Source: Caenorhabditis elegans | Taxonomy: Eukaryota > Nematoda > Chromadorea > Rhabditida > Rhabditidae | Assembly: GCF_000002985.6 (NCBI RefSeq) | Contig: NC_003281.10 | Coordinates: forward strand, 2,790,001-2,854,000 | Length of the DNA: 64,000 nt | Direction of reading: 5' to 3' | In this document: positions 9,401 through 18,400 of the stretch, piece after piece | Layout: every line of letters starts with the position of its first letter | Numbering within the stretch: the stretch's first letter is position 1 | Position numbers and translations under genes: made by a program | Notes under the pieces: generated by a model | The model's database searches: none | What the model was told of the DNA's origin: nothing | What the model saw: the letters and a program-made list of their open reading frames with translations, nothing else

Positions 9401-11660
9401 TCGAATTGATAATTTCCGGCAATTGACAAATCGGTAATTTGCCTGAATTGAAAATTCCGGCAAATCAGCAAGCCGGAAATTCTCCAAAAAAATTCGGCAA
9501 ATCGGCAATTTACCATTTTCCCGAAATTCCCAAAAACATTTTGCGGCAAACGGCAAATCGGCAATTTGTCGAAAATGAAAATTTCTGACAACTTGGCGAA
9601 CCGGCAAATTGCCGAAAATGAAAGTTTCCGGCAAATCGGCAAATTACCCAAACTTTTTTTTCGGCAAATTTTCGGCAAATTGCCAAACCGACAATTTTCC
9701 ATTTTTTGAAACTTCAAAAAAAGTTTTGCGGCGAACGGCAAATTGGCAAACCGGCAATTTGCCGAACATGATGATTTCCGACAAATCGGCAAATTGCCGG
9801 AATTGATGGTTTCCGGCAAATCGGAAAATGGGCGATTTGCCGAAGTTGCTGGGAAAATTTTTTCCGGAAAATCGGCAAACCGGCAATTTGCCGATTTCCC
9901 GAATTTGCCTGAAAAACGTCAAGTGCCGAAAATGAAAAATTCCATCAAATCGGCAAACTGCCGGAATTGAAAATTTCCGGCAAATCAGCAAATCGCCAAT
10001 TTTCCGAAAATCTAAATTTCCGGCATATCAGCAAATCGGCAATTTGCCGAAAATCTAAATTTCCGGCATATCAGCAAATCGCCAATTTTCCGAAAATCTA
10101 AATTTCCGGCATATCAGCAAATCGGCAATTTGCCGAAAATCTAAATTTCCGGCATATCAGCAAATCGGCAATTTGCCGAAAATCTAAATTTCCGGCATAT
10201 CAGCAAATCGCCAGTTTTCCGAAAATCTAAATTTCCGGCATATCAGCAAATCGGCAATTTGCCGGAGTTGATAATTTCCGGAAAAGCGGCAAACGGGCAA
10301 TTTACCGAAAAAAATTGCCGAATGGCAATTTTTGCATTATATTTAGTGCTTAACTGAAGCTTTTATGGTATTTAAACCCAGTTTTCAAATTTAACAATTT
10401 GGGTGAAAACTCACTCTCAGTAAATCCCCCAATTTTTGATTTCTGTCCTCTCCATTAGTCGTTAGTGTGATTTTTATTATATCCATAGTCTCGTTTTTAA
10501 TTATTTCATTCATCGACTTTAATGTCTCTTGTAATTCCTGATCGCACAAAGAATTAAAACGATTACTCAGGATACAGAAATCTACCTCAATTTCCCGCGG
10601 TGATTCCAATTTCTGAAACAAAAATCCTCCGAGGCAAATATAGGCAGCGAGTATTGATATAAGTGTGATATGTCTAATTCCAAACTTGTGGTGATAATAT
10701 GCAAGCCAGGCGAAGAACCAAGTGATTTCTGAATTAAGCTTATAAACTGTAGAGGACTATTTTCTAAAACTAACTTTCCCTCCGAATTTGTTTTTTGCGT
10801 TCTTTGTACTTTTTCTCGTCGAATTCGAAATGAAACCCAAATGGTGACATATCCTCGACTTTTCCCATGTGAGTATCGATTTTCAGCACCACACAGTTGT
10901 TGCGTTCCTAGAGATATTGTAATACAATTTATGGCGTCACAAACTGTATTAAAGTACCTGTTGTGACGTCATAATAAATTTTAAAAAGGTTACTCAAACC
11001 AGGGGTGGGCGGCATTTTGCTGTCCGGCAGATTTGGCAAATCGGCAAATCGCTGGTTTGCCGGAAGTTTTCAATCCCGGCAACTTGCCGATTTGCCGGAA
11101 GTTTCAGTTCCGACAATTTGCCGATTTGCCGAAAATTTTGAATTCCGGCAATTTGCCGTTTTTCCGGCAGATTTGGCAAATCGGCAAATCGCCGTTTTTC
11201 CGGCAAATTTGGCGAATCGGCAAATTTAGAAAATCGGCAAATCGCTGGTTTGCCGTAAGTTTACAATCCCGGCTACTTGCCAATTTGCCGGAAATTTTGA
11301 ATTCCGGCGATTTGCCGGGTTTGTCGGGTGTGCCGGAAATTTCAATTCCGGCAATTTGCCGATTTGCCGATTTGCCGGAATTTTCAATTCCGCCGATTTG
11401 CCGATTTGCCGGAAACAATCGTTTTCCGCTCTCCTCAAACTGCTTTGTTTCGCGGAATAAACATTCTATGTAGTAAGCTATATATTTAAGCGGTAAACGA
11501 ATTCAAATATATACTCAATTCTCCACAAATGTACTACTTACTTTCATATAATTCCTGATAATCCGTCCTCGTGCGTGGAATTCTGATTCCTCTGAAATTC
11601 TGCTTCTGATTTGCTGAAACCTTTCATAAAAAACTATAACTTACTTATTTCAACGTCCAT
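3412..11660 (-). CDS. two-pore-domain (TWK/K2P) potassium channel
   Basis: Eleven exons in consistent phase: 11645-11660, 11542-11591, 10775-10907, 10415-10728, 8977-9275, 8245-8438, 4725-4810, 4504-4680, 4342-4461, 4011-4174 and 3412-3484. They give 541 residues. TM1 is near residues 85-105, followed by a long extracellular loop with an N-E-T sequon. Pore 1 holds TIGYGT near residue 216, TM2 follows, then a basic linker. TM3 is LPMWLAMLVVFTYIIICTLT and pore 2 holds TIGLGD near residue 352, then TM4 (LAFLLGLALISIV). The long cytosolic tail is rich in R, K, S and D. Family knowledge: two such subunits form a background potassium channel in the plasma membrane. Exon 2 starts at the inner TTTCAG (11592), the only choice that keeps phase with the 16-base first exon. 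Several K2P genes exist in worms and I cannot name this one. Confidence 0.9.
3540..3965. repeat. imperfect inverted repeat in last channel intron
   Basis: gatcgatgcaccatgtc near 3598 and gacatggtgcatcgacc near 3924 are inverted copies, with weaker matching around them. It fills most of the 3485-4010 intron. I see no protein in it. Confidence 0.4.
4207..4302. repeat. short tandem/inverted CCAAT-type repeat in channel intron
   Basis: The motif gattggccgatgc / gaccaatcagagatgttggc occurs twice as alternating inverted copies in the 4175-4341 intron, so the segment can fold on itself. An (att)n run follows at 4317-4334. Confidence 0.5.
4895..4962 (+). repeat. interstitial telomere-like array, CCTAAG orientation
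   Basis: About ten near-units of cctaag(c) with a few variants (ccaaag, cccaag, ccgaag). It is the reverse complement of the nematode telomere unit TTAGGC. It lies in the large channel intron and faces an opposite array at 5562-5625. Confidence 0.75.
5046..5175 (+). pseudogene. serpentine chemoreceptor (SRI-like) fragment a
   Basis: The + frame reads LAFFPFPALSANRFF...GSIHHLFYVWVLYY and then stops. It matches the fragment at 7856-8126 in both DNA (catttcc.g.tct, tctgggt.ctatta) and protein. The xxxFPFPA pattern after a helix resembles the second helix and loop of the worm SRI/SRH chemoreceptors (family knowledge, from memory). Only about 40 residues survive, with no flanking exons, so it is a relic. 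It lies antisense inside the potassium channel intron. Confidence 0.4.
5176..5561. other. GC-richer unexplained insert inside channel intron
   Basis: This segment is less AT-rich than its surroundings. Both strands are open for 60-80 residues (for example minus 5245-5461), but no recognisable protein, splice signal or start is convincing. The channel exons on either side join in phase without it. It is bracketed by two facing telomere-like arrays, so it may be an inserted or captured fragment. Confidence 0.35.
5562..5625 (+). repeat. degenerate telomere-like array, TTAGGC orientation
   Basis: Units such as ctagggtcaggctagggctg and ggcttaggcttagacatagg run in the opposite sense to the array at 4895-4962. 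Confidence 0.6.
5746..5945 (-). mobile_element. truncated copy of the CACTCAAAATAA MITE
   Basis: It begins cacacaaaataaaaaaaactg and follows the sequence of the first half of the complete element at 7502-7842 (actgcgtggcgtgtactgca, aggccccgcctttttctcga, aaattcggggaccaaccaat). It breaks off near 5945 where the 165-bp tandem repeat starts. Confidence 0.7.
5945..6770 (+). repeat. tandem repeat, unit about 165 bp, five to six copies
   Basis: The core tatcaccggaaacatgaaat recurs near 5955, 6118, 6281 and 6447. Degenerate copies start near 6593 (ttatttccagaaacttgaaa) and 6745. Each unit also carries ttgccagtgaatttctagct and gccattatatgggcggggt. The first three copies are nearly identical, the last two are diverged, so the array has homogenised at one end. 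It sits in the channel intron. Confidence 0.85.
6771..7499. other. channel intron with no supported gene
   Basis: A fragment at 6882-6946 (acgtgtcgatttacgcagcc, gtgtactccccgaggag) matches the inverted repeat seen at 1591-1645 and 27883-27928. The rest is AT-rich sequence. A minus open frame at 7006-7284 is lysine/phenylalanine rich and looks like chance. Confidence 0.5.
7502..7842. mobile_element. palindromic MITE with TA target duplication (Tc1/mariner type)
   Basis: The left end CACTCAAAATAAGAAAACTG and the right end CAGTTTTTTTATTTTGAGTG are inverted copies, and the whole 341-bp element is nearly a palindrome. TA flanks both ends (7500-7501 and 7843-7844), the target duplication of Tc1/mariner transposons. 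There is no transposase. It lies just upstream of the second chemoreceptor fragment. A half copy is at 5746-5945. Confidence 0.8.
7856..8126 (+). pseudogene. serpentine chemoreceptor (SRI-like) exon fragment b, nested antisense
   Basis: After an acceptor-like tttgttcaag the + frame encodes about 90 residues: a first helix (FSLWLAQGFWAIFLNTMQ), LFPFPAFYSTNAF, STHSTIHIW and a second helix (VLLLGMFAVFLGCQLIVRHK), ending at a good donor (AAT|GTAAGT, 8126). The order helix, x-FPFPA, S-T-H, helix, C..xRHK-x-I fits helices 2-3 of the SRI/SRH chemoreceptor superfamily (family knowledge, from memory). No upstream or downstream exon on this strand is found, and a MITE sits directly 5'. I take it as a relic of a chemoreceptor gene inside the potassium channel intron, though a small live gene is not excluded. 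Confidence 0.5.
8607..8895. repeat. GCCGGAA/GGCAAATCGGC minisatellite array
   Basis: Units alternate ggcaaattggcaa and tgaaaatttccggcaaatcg. The left edge is cagggatgggcaaac, a variant of the shared border cagggGTGGGC. It lies in the intron between the pore-1 and TM3 exons of the channel. Confidence 0.85.
9315..10335. repeat. GCCGGAA/GGCAAATCGGC minisatellite, 1 kb
   Basis: The array fills the channel intron 9276-10414. From 9985 to 10260 a higher-order unit of about 50 bp (aaaatctaaatttccggcat atcagcaaatcg) is repeated six times almost exactly, evidence of recent local amplification. Long open frames on both strands here are products of the repeat. Confidence 0.85.
10999..11425. repeat. GCCGGAA minisatellite with GGGGTGGGC border
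   Basis: It starts at caggggtgggcggcattttg and continues with gatttgccggaagttt and tttccggcagatttggcaaa units. It lies in channel intron 10908-11541. Confidence 0.85.
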
Positions 11661-12464
11661 TATGTCTTATCTTAGAGTAGTAAATTTGCAAAAGAATAAT
11701 GCAAAACTCTTCGCCTTCTCGAAACTTATAAGCATTTCGAATTTATACCTAAAACGTCACAAGTTCAAATTTTAAGGTCATTTCTTCATTTCTCTAACAC
11801 TATTACCTTAAGGAAACAACACCTTAATGTCATTTCCGTTTAAGGGAAATCTATAAATAGAGACTAGAAAACTGGAATGAAGTACGAAGATTGGCGTCAT
11901 GAAAGAGACACCGCCAGGAGTTTGTGTGCACTATGGTGGAAAATGTTTGTGTGTTTACTGACCATTACGATTTTTGGAGCAAACGATTTGTAGCATTCAA
12001 CTCGAGTTGTTGCATATTGTATATATATATATAGATGTACCAATATTGGTCAAGTACAGTACTAAACATCGGCAAGTGTGCTCTATCGATCAGACGGGAT
12101 TTTGTTTCCTTTTTACAAGTTTTTTTGGAGTGGCATCCAATTTACCGAGCGTTGACTGAGTATCTAACGCGTGAAAGCATAGTAAGTAATCCCCCGTGCC
12201 TGTGGTGTGTCGGTGTAGATTTTTGCTAGATAGACTAGTTTCTGCCATTTGTATATCTTGAGATTTCAAAAAAAAAGAGTCAGGAAGAAATTTCGAAACT
12301 CTCTTTATCAAATCCCTGTTCACTCAACTAAAATCAAGTGTTCTGTTTTCTATTGCACATAACTCTTGAGCTTGACTGACTCGTCATGAGGAATAAGATA
12401 ACATTAGCAATGAGTGGATATATAAAAGTAAAGGCAAAGAAAGCCCCAAAATCACAAATTCTTA
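11661..12464. other. shared upstream region of channel (-) and protease-like gene (+)
   Basis: The two genes diverge from this 0.8 kb. A 20-codon frame at 11899 (two CxC-like cysteine pairs) and frames at 12035-12229 are not supported as genes. An AT run (tatatatata) lies near 12020. Confidence 0.5.
12373..12428 (+). promoter_or_regulatory. conserved promoter of protease-like copy 1: AP-1-like, GATA and TATA elements
   Basis: tgactcgtcatgagg (near 12378), a GATA site (agataa, 12396-12401) and a TATA box (tatataaaag, 12419-12428) stand 37 nt or more before the ATG. The inverted paralogue keeps the same layout: tatataaaag (50963-50972 on the other strand) and tgactcatcatgagg, but its GATA site has changed to aaatatc. 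GATA plus TATA is common in worm intestinal promoters, which is inference for these genes. Confidence 0.6.
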
Positions 12465-13681
12465 ATGGTCATTGCTACTAGATTAATTTCGAAAGCAGAT
12501 GAGGCGAAGAAGCAAAAAGTGTTCGTTGCATTGGGGTAAGTCCATATTTTTATACAAACGAAGAAGGCCTAAGCCTAAGCCTATGCCTAAGAGGTATATC
12601 ATTTCAGAGAAGACTTTTTCGAAAAGCCAGCAAAGTCGAGAAACAAACTCAATTCTATTATCCTCTTCACTCTGACTGCGTTAACATTCTACATCATTGG
12701 TTATTTAGTTCAGCAGAGAACCTCTGAATCACTCCCGACAACATTTCAATGGAAAACCCCAAAATACACCATTCAAACCACTGAGGAATTTCTTGATTGG
12801 AGAGATAAAGGAATTGTTGGACCAGTTAAAGATCAGGGAAAGTGCAATGCATCCCACGCATTCGCCATAAGCTCCAGTATTGAGTCTATGTACGCCAAGG
12901 CTACGAACGGATCACTTTTGTCGTTTTCGGAGCAACAGCTTATTGATTGTGATGATCACGGATTTAAGGGATGTGAAGAGCAACCGGCAATTAATGCTGT
13001 TTCGTAAGTTAAATTGCACACTTAGGATGATTATCAGTTGTTCGCCCAAAATTTCAATAGTTTTCATTAAGTATGAATAACTTTCAAAATTCCAGATACT
13101 TCATTTTTCATGGGATAGAAACAGAAGCAGACTATCCATATGCTGGCAAGGAAAATGGAAAATGTACCTTTGACTCAACTAAATCAAAAATTCAACTAAA
13201 AGACGCAGAATTTGTAGTGAGTAATGAAACACAAGGAAAGGAATTGGTCACAAATTATGGTCCCGCGTTTTTCAGTGAGTTTTTTTAATTGGTAATTTTG
13301 AGTGCATGTCTAATCGGAGCACATTTAGAAAAAACTAAATATTCGATAAATTATTTTAAAAAATTGTAAAAAAGTACATATCTTAACAGATAATTTAATA
13401 GCAATACGAATTACAACTGAATTCCAGCAATGCGTGCCCCTCCATCACTCTACGATTATAAAATCGGAATCTACAACCCATCCATTGAAGAATGTACAAG
13501 TACACATGAAATCCGATCAATGGTAATCGTTGGGTACGGTATCGAGGGAGTGCAAAAATATTGGATTGTGAAGGGCTCATTCGGGACATCGTGGGGAGAG
13601 CAGGGATATATGAAGTTGGCAAGAGATGTTAATGCATGTGCAATGGCAGATTTTATTACGGTTCCTACCGAGTTCAAATAA
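12465..13681 (+). CDS. catalytically dead, membrane-anchored papain-fold (C1) protein, copy 1
   Basis: Exons 12465-12535, 12608-13003, 13096-13274 and 13428-13681 give 299 residues. Residues 1-37 are a charged cytosolic tail and 38-58 a single signal-anchor helix (SIILFTLTALTFYIIGYLV), predicting a type II membrane protein. There is no I29 propeptide: the mature papain fold begins at once (EEFLDWRDKGIVGPVKDQG). In QGxCGSCWAF the family's catalytic Cys is replaced: the segment reads QGKCNASHAF, with Ser106 at the Cys site. The histidine site (HAVxxVGYG) is Arg245 (EIRSMVIVGYG) and the asparagine site (KNSWG) is Gly265 (KGSFG). The oxyanion Gln and the structural cysteines remain. It should fold but not cleave. 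A near copy is at 49155-50927. Confidence 0.9.
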
Positions 13682-13795
13682 TTTTGAGAACTGTTATTAT
13701 AATAAGAATGAATATTTATCTACATCGCTGGCGTCCGGCTTTTCTTATAATTTGAAATGCATCGGTTTTCAAAAAAAACTGTCGCGTGTCGCTTC

Positions 13796-14357
13796 TGTTG
13801 ACACTCGGGACCAGTAGAGGGGAGTCAGTCACCCTACCGAGTGACAAACAGCGTATTTCAGATACGCGCGGAGAGACACGGAGCAATTTTCGAGCGGCAT
13901 TGGTGATAAGCGGTGCGGAGAGAATAACAGTACACAGTTTCAGACGAATTCCAGTTTATTCAGAGGATATAAATAGGAATTAAAGTGATTAACAGGATGG
14001 AAATGGTGAAGAAAGGTCCTGAATCACAGTGTCTGCGGATGGGTAGCCGCTGACTCGCCTGGAGAAAGTAGAACAGAATGAACGATTGGCCTAAAAGTAG
14101 GATAGAATTATTGTGTGGATTTACGGAGCTACGACGCTCCGGAGTAACGGGAGGTCTCGGAGGAGCGCGCTTGCATCGGGAAATACGCAATTGGCGGTAA
14201 TTCAAAAGGGAATTATTATTAATAGATAATAAACGGAAAAGGACGACGGAGAGTGAATGTATTCGCGGATAATGAGTGGTGGCGAGTGGGTGAGCCTGAC
14301 CGGCCATATATCTGCAAAGTTGGGACGCAGGGGAAGCGTTAGGCCCAAGTCACAACA
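13796..14357. mobile_element. solo LTR of a retrotransposon, 562 bp
   Basis: The element starts TGTTG and ends CAACA, the usual TG...CA inverted ends. It is flanked by identical 5-bp duplications gctTC: gcttc at 13791-13795 and again at 14358-14362. A TATA-like gatataaatagg lies near 13966, about where an LTR promoter is expected. There is no internal retrotransposon region in the window, so this is a solo LTR left by recombination. Its base composition is richer in G+C than its surroundings. I cannot name the family. Confidence 0.75.
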
Positions 14358-14362
14358 GCTTC

Positions 14363-15430
14363 CCACCTCGGCCCTCCAGTAATACAGTGCCCTACCCACA
14401 GTATCCCATAGTCCCATAAACGAGGAATCCATATTTCTTCTCCTAAAATTAATGATTTAAAAAAAAGTTGGAGCTGAATATCGGCTGAATATCGAATTTT
14501 TGGAATTTTAAATATCCATGTTGTACTTTTCATTCATTCGGTTGTTCAAACTTTTCCCACTTTACACACCTAAAATTTAAAGGCACATAGTATGCATAGC
14601 ACGAACACATTGAACCGAGTGTCTATCAAGCGAGAGAGCATTAAAAACGAGGAGATCGCAGAGTATACGAGTCACGTGAACCCCTATCCGTCTCTTCTCC
14701 ACTTCTTCTCTTCACTGTCCGGTGTTGACATTGCCCTTTTGGCCTAAAAACCATTCGCACTTTTTTATTGTGTAGTGGCGTTTTGAGATTTTGTTTAGTT
14801 TTTTGTCTTTTTACTATTTAAATACGAGTTTTTCGCATTATTCTGCAGTTTTCAAACATCATAAGTGTTAACTTCTGCCTAAAATAGCCTTAAATAGACA
14901 CAAGAAACCACCATATTAGCAATGGAGCGCACTTGAACCTGAAGAAACAGATTTTTCGAACGAATAATAATAATTGTTATTTCAAGTCACTTCCGTCACT
15001 TCCTTAAAAAATTGTAGACATAAATTAAATCTATTTATTTCTAAAAAAAGCTAGACAATCGGGTAAATTCATTGAGAGTATCAAAAACTCAACTCGAGAT
15101 ATAACGAAAACCCCATTTTTCTGCAAATTTCAATAGTTTTCTCGAAAATTATCCATTTTACTAGTGTTATGAAATTTGATTGTCATGTTTTTCCGGTGAT
15201 TTTCTCTCTAAAAATCGCAAAATTGTAAAAATTCCCCCATTTCCATGCCTTGAAAACTAAATTTGAAACACCCGCGCATTAATTTTCTCAATGGGGCGCA
15301 CTTGCATTTCTCAATTTTATTTCAATTTTATTCGCATTTCCTCCGTATTTTCTTCAATTCCGACGGATTTTTCTCAATTTTTCTGAGATTTTCAATGAAA
15401 ATTTTAAAGATATAAATTTTGGCTTACAGA
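14363..15430. other. 5' region of the UBE3D-like gene
   Basis: A CT-rich stretch (ccgtctcttctccacttctt, near 14690) and a ttggcttacag acceptor one base before the ATG at 15431 suggest a promoter and a spliced-leader or 5'UTR acceptor. The segments gagcgcacttg and ggggcgcacttgcatttc (14925, 15292) belong to a dispersed repeat. No gene is seen. Confidence 0.4.
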
Positions 15431-18400
15431 ATGATCAAATCACCATTGGATTCGTTCGGCGAGTGGACAGATATGTCGGTTTTTCTGGAGATAAAGACCA
15501 GGACCGACTTGGCGTCGCTGTTTGTGGATGTTCCACCAGGTTTCCGCGAGAAACAGCCGGCACAGGAGAATCAGGAGAATCGGAGGACCATGTAAAACTG
15601 AAAAATCTGAAAATTAAACCGAAAAACCTCGAATTTTTATAGAAAATACGCAGATATCAACGTGGTCAACGTCACCGACAACTATATCAGAATCGGAGCT
15701 CCACCAACACCTGAAGCTTTGATTAAAAGAGAAAAAGAAGCGGCAAATGGACCAATGAGTATTAAAAAGCAACAACGGGAACGGAGCACAAGCACAAGTG
15801 GCTCACCGACTAAAAAATCGAGCAAAAAAGCGAAAAAAGCTGAAAAGTACGGAAAAATCGAGTATTTTCTGCAATTTTTTGCTGAAAATCAAAAGAATTA
15901 CCCGAGAACTCTACTGAAATCTGAATATTTCGAAAATTTACGGCTTTCAAAAAAAAAAAAGTCCAAGAAAATCGATTTTTTTTCTGTGGAAATATCGAAA
16001 TTTCCTGATTTTTCACGAAATATTCTGACAGAAACCGTAAAATCTTCGAGAAAAAGCCTAAAATTTGTAGTTTTTCAAGGAAAATTTCACGAAACAATAT
16101 TAAAGCGAAATTCTAAATTTTCACAGAAAAAATGAGAAAAAAAAATCATATTTTTATTGAAAAAAATACTAAAACTTAAAAAAAAACGAATAAATTAAAA
16201 AAAAAAACTCAGTTTTTTAAACTCAGTCAAAAAACTGATTTTCAACGAGAAAAATCGGAAATTTTTCAAAAATTCGACTAAAATGCCTCAAAACCCATTA
16301 AAAAAAACAGAGATTTTTTTCCTGAAAATTTCCACGAAAATGTCAGAATTTTCAATTAAAATACAAAAAATATCAACAAAAAAATCATTTTATTTAAAAA
16401 TCGCGAAAATCTTCAAGTTTTTTCTAAAATCCTAAAAATTTGTAGTTTTTCCAGGAAAATTCTTCAAAATGAAAAAAATGTATTATTTTTCACCAAAAAT
16501 TAGAAATTCCTAATTTTCACAGAGAAAAATGTTAACAATTCGACTAAAAAAATATTTTTAAAAAACTCAATTTCTAGAAAATTTTTTTTGAAAAAATTAA
16601 ACAAATTTCCATTTTTTTTTAACAAAAAATTTAAAAAATTGGAATTTTTTCTGAAAAATTACACGGAAATCTCAGAATGCAGATTTTCAACGTAAAATCC
16701 AAATTTTTATTCAAAAATCGCTAAAATCTTACCGATTTTTTGGAGAAAAATTCTAAAAATTTGTAGTTTTTTAAAGGAAAATTTTACAAAAAAAACTAAA
16801 AATTTTACAAATTCCTGAAAAAACCAAAAATAAAAATTTAAAATATTATCAACAAAAAAAAACTATTTGCAACGATTTTCTTGTTTAAAAAATCCCAAAT
16901 TTTAGCAGATCCGACTTCAAGCCAACCCGCTTCGGTGCCACACTTCGTGACGTCACAATCAAAGCTTCAACCCTCTGTTCTCCAACATTTGCAGACAATT
17001 CAGGCCGTATTTTCATGTGTAAAGTGAATGTTGAACCATTTGGAACAAGTGGCCCACTCATTCAAAAAACTGCTCACAGATTGGCAGTCGATGTGTGTAA
17101 AATTGAAAAATTGGAGGAATTCGCGGCAAAAGCCTTTCCAAAGATCATTTGTGCTCGGTGCAAGCAGCTCATTTTATCAGAAGAATATATAATGACTATT
17201 CAATGTCTTCCAGATGATGATTTTCTTGCAACAACTCAATCTGCTGACTTTTTCTGTAGAGATTCGTGTGGAGCCAGTTGCGATCCTGATAGGTAGCCGG
17301 AGAATTGAAATTTGGCTGGAAATTAATGAAAAATTAGGAAATTTTGAGCAAAATTACTCCAGGAATAAAGAAAAAATCGAATTTTGTGATTTTGAGCCAA
17401 AAGCCAAAAAAAAACTTTTAAACAGACATATTGAAATTTTGGAATTTTAGATTTAAAAAAATGCAAAAAATTTGGAACTTTTAATAAAAAATAAAAAATT
17501 GTATGAAAAATGCCAAAATCTGCAAATTTTTTGGAAATTTCAAAAAAAAAAACCTAAAAACATTGAAAAATCAATAAAATTACATCTAAAAATGTTAATT
17601 TTGCTCGAAATTCTGAAAAATCCATGGAAAATGCTCAAAAATTTGGAATTTTTCAAATATTTTATCGAAAAAATTAATTTTTTACAAAAATCTCTTAAAA
17701 AAATGGCCGAAAAGTTGGAATTTTCAAAGAAAAAAACCACTAGAAATTAAGTAATTTGAATAAAAATAAATCCGTTAAAAAATGGTTAAATTTTGTAAAT
17801 TACCGGCAGAAATTGAGAATTTTGAACTAAAATTCGAAAACATCAGAGTATTTTTTTAAAAAAATCTAAAATCTCAATTATTAAAAATTCATAGAAAATG
17901 CCAAAAAATTAGAATTTTTTGAAAAATCCGTGATTTTTGTGGAGCCGGTTGTAATCCTGATAGGTAGCCGGAGAATTGAAATTTGGCTGGAAATTAATGA
18001 AAAATTGAGAAATTTCGAGCAAAATTACTCTAAACATGAGGAGAAAGCCGAATTTTGTGATTTTTAGCCAAAAAATCTAAAAATAAAATTTATACAGATA
18101 CAGAGAAATTGAAATTTTGGAAATTTAGAGCAAAAAATGCAGAAAAAATTAAGGAAATTTCAAAAAAAAACTGAAAACTTTGAAAAATCAATAAAATAAC
18201 ACTCTCTATAAAAAATGGTTTTAAAAACAGGCAATTTTCGAGAATTTTAACGAAAACCACCAAAAAATGCTAATTTTACGAAAATTTTTTAGCAAAATAA
18301 TAATTCGAAAAAATGCCCTAAAATAAGTTTTTTTTAAACAAAATCCCGAATCTTTTAGAAAAATCTATGAAAAATGGCATAAAAAGTGGCAATTTTCGGA

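Noticed and set aside
8504..9991. Several frames of 75-149 residues on both strands
   Set aside because: Repeat-derived. Only the channel exons 8977-9275 and 8245-8438 in this area have splice sites and recognisable protein.
11899..11961. 20-codon peptide with four cysteines upstream of protease-like copy 1
   Set aside because: Too short to support; no matching frame upstream of copy 2 and no conserved context.
12090..12323. 77-residue minus frame in the divergent promoter
   Set aside because: No splice sites, start context or recognisable family; it overlaps the promoter region shared by two genes.
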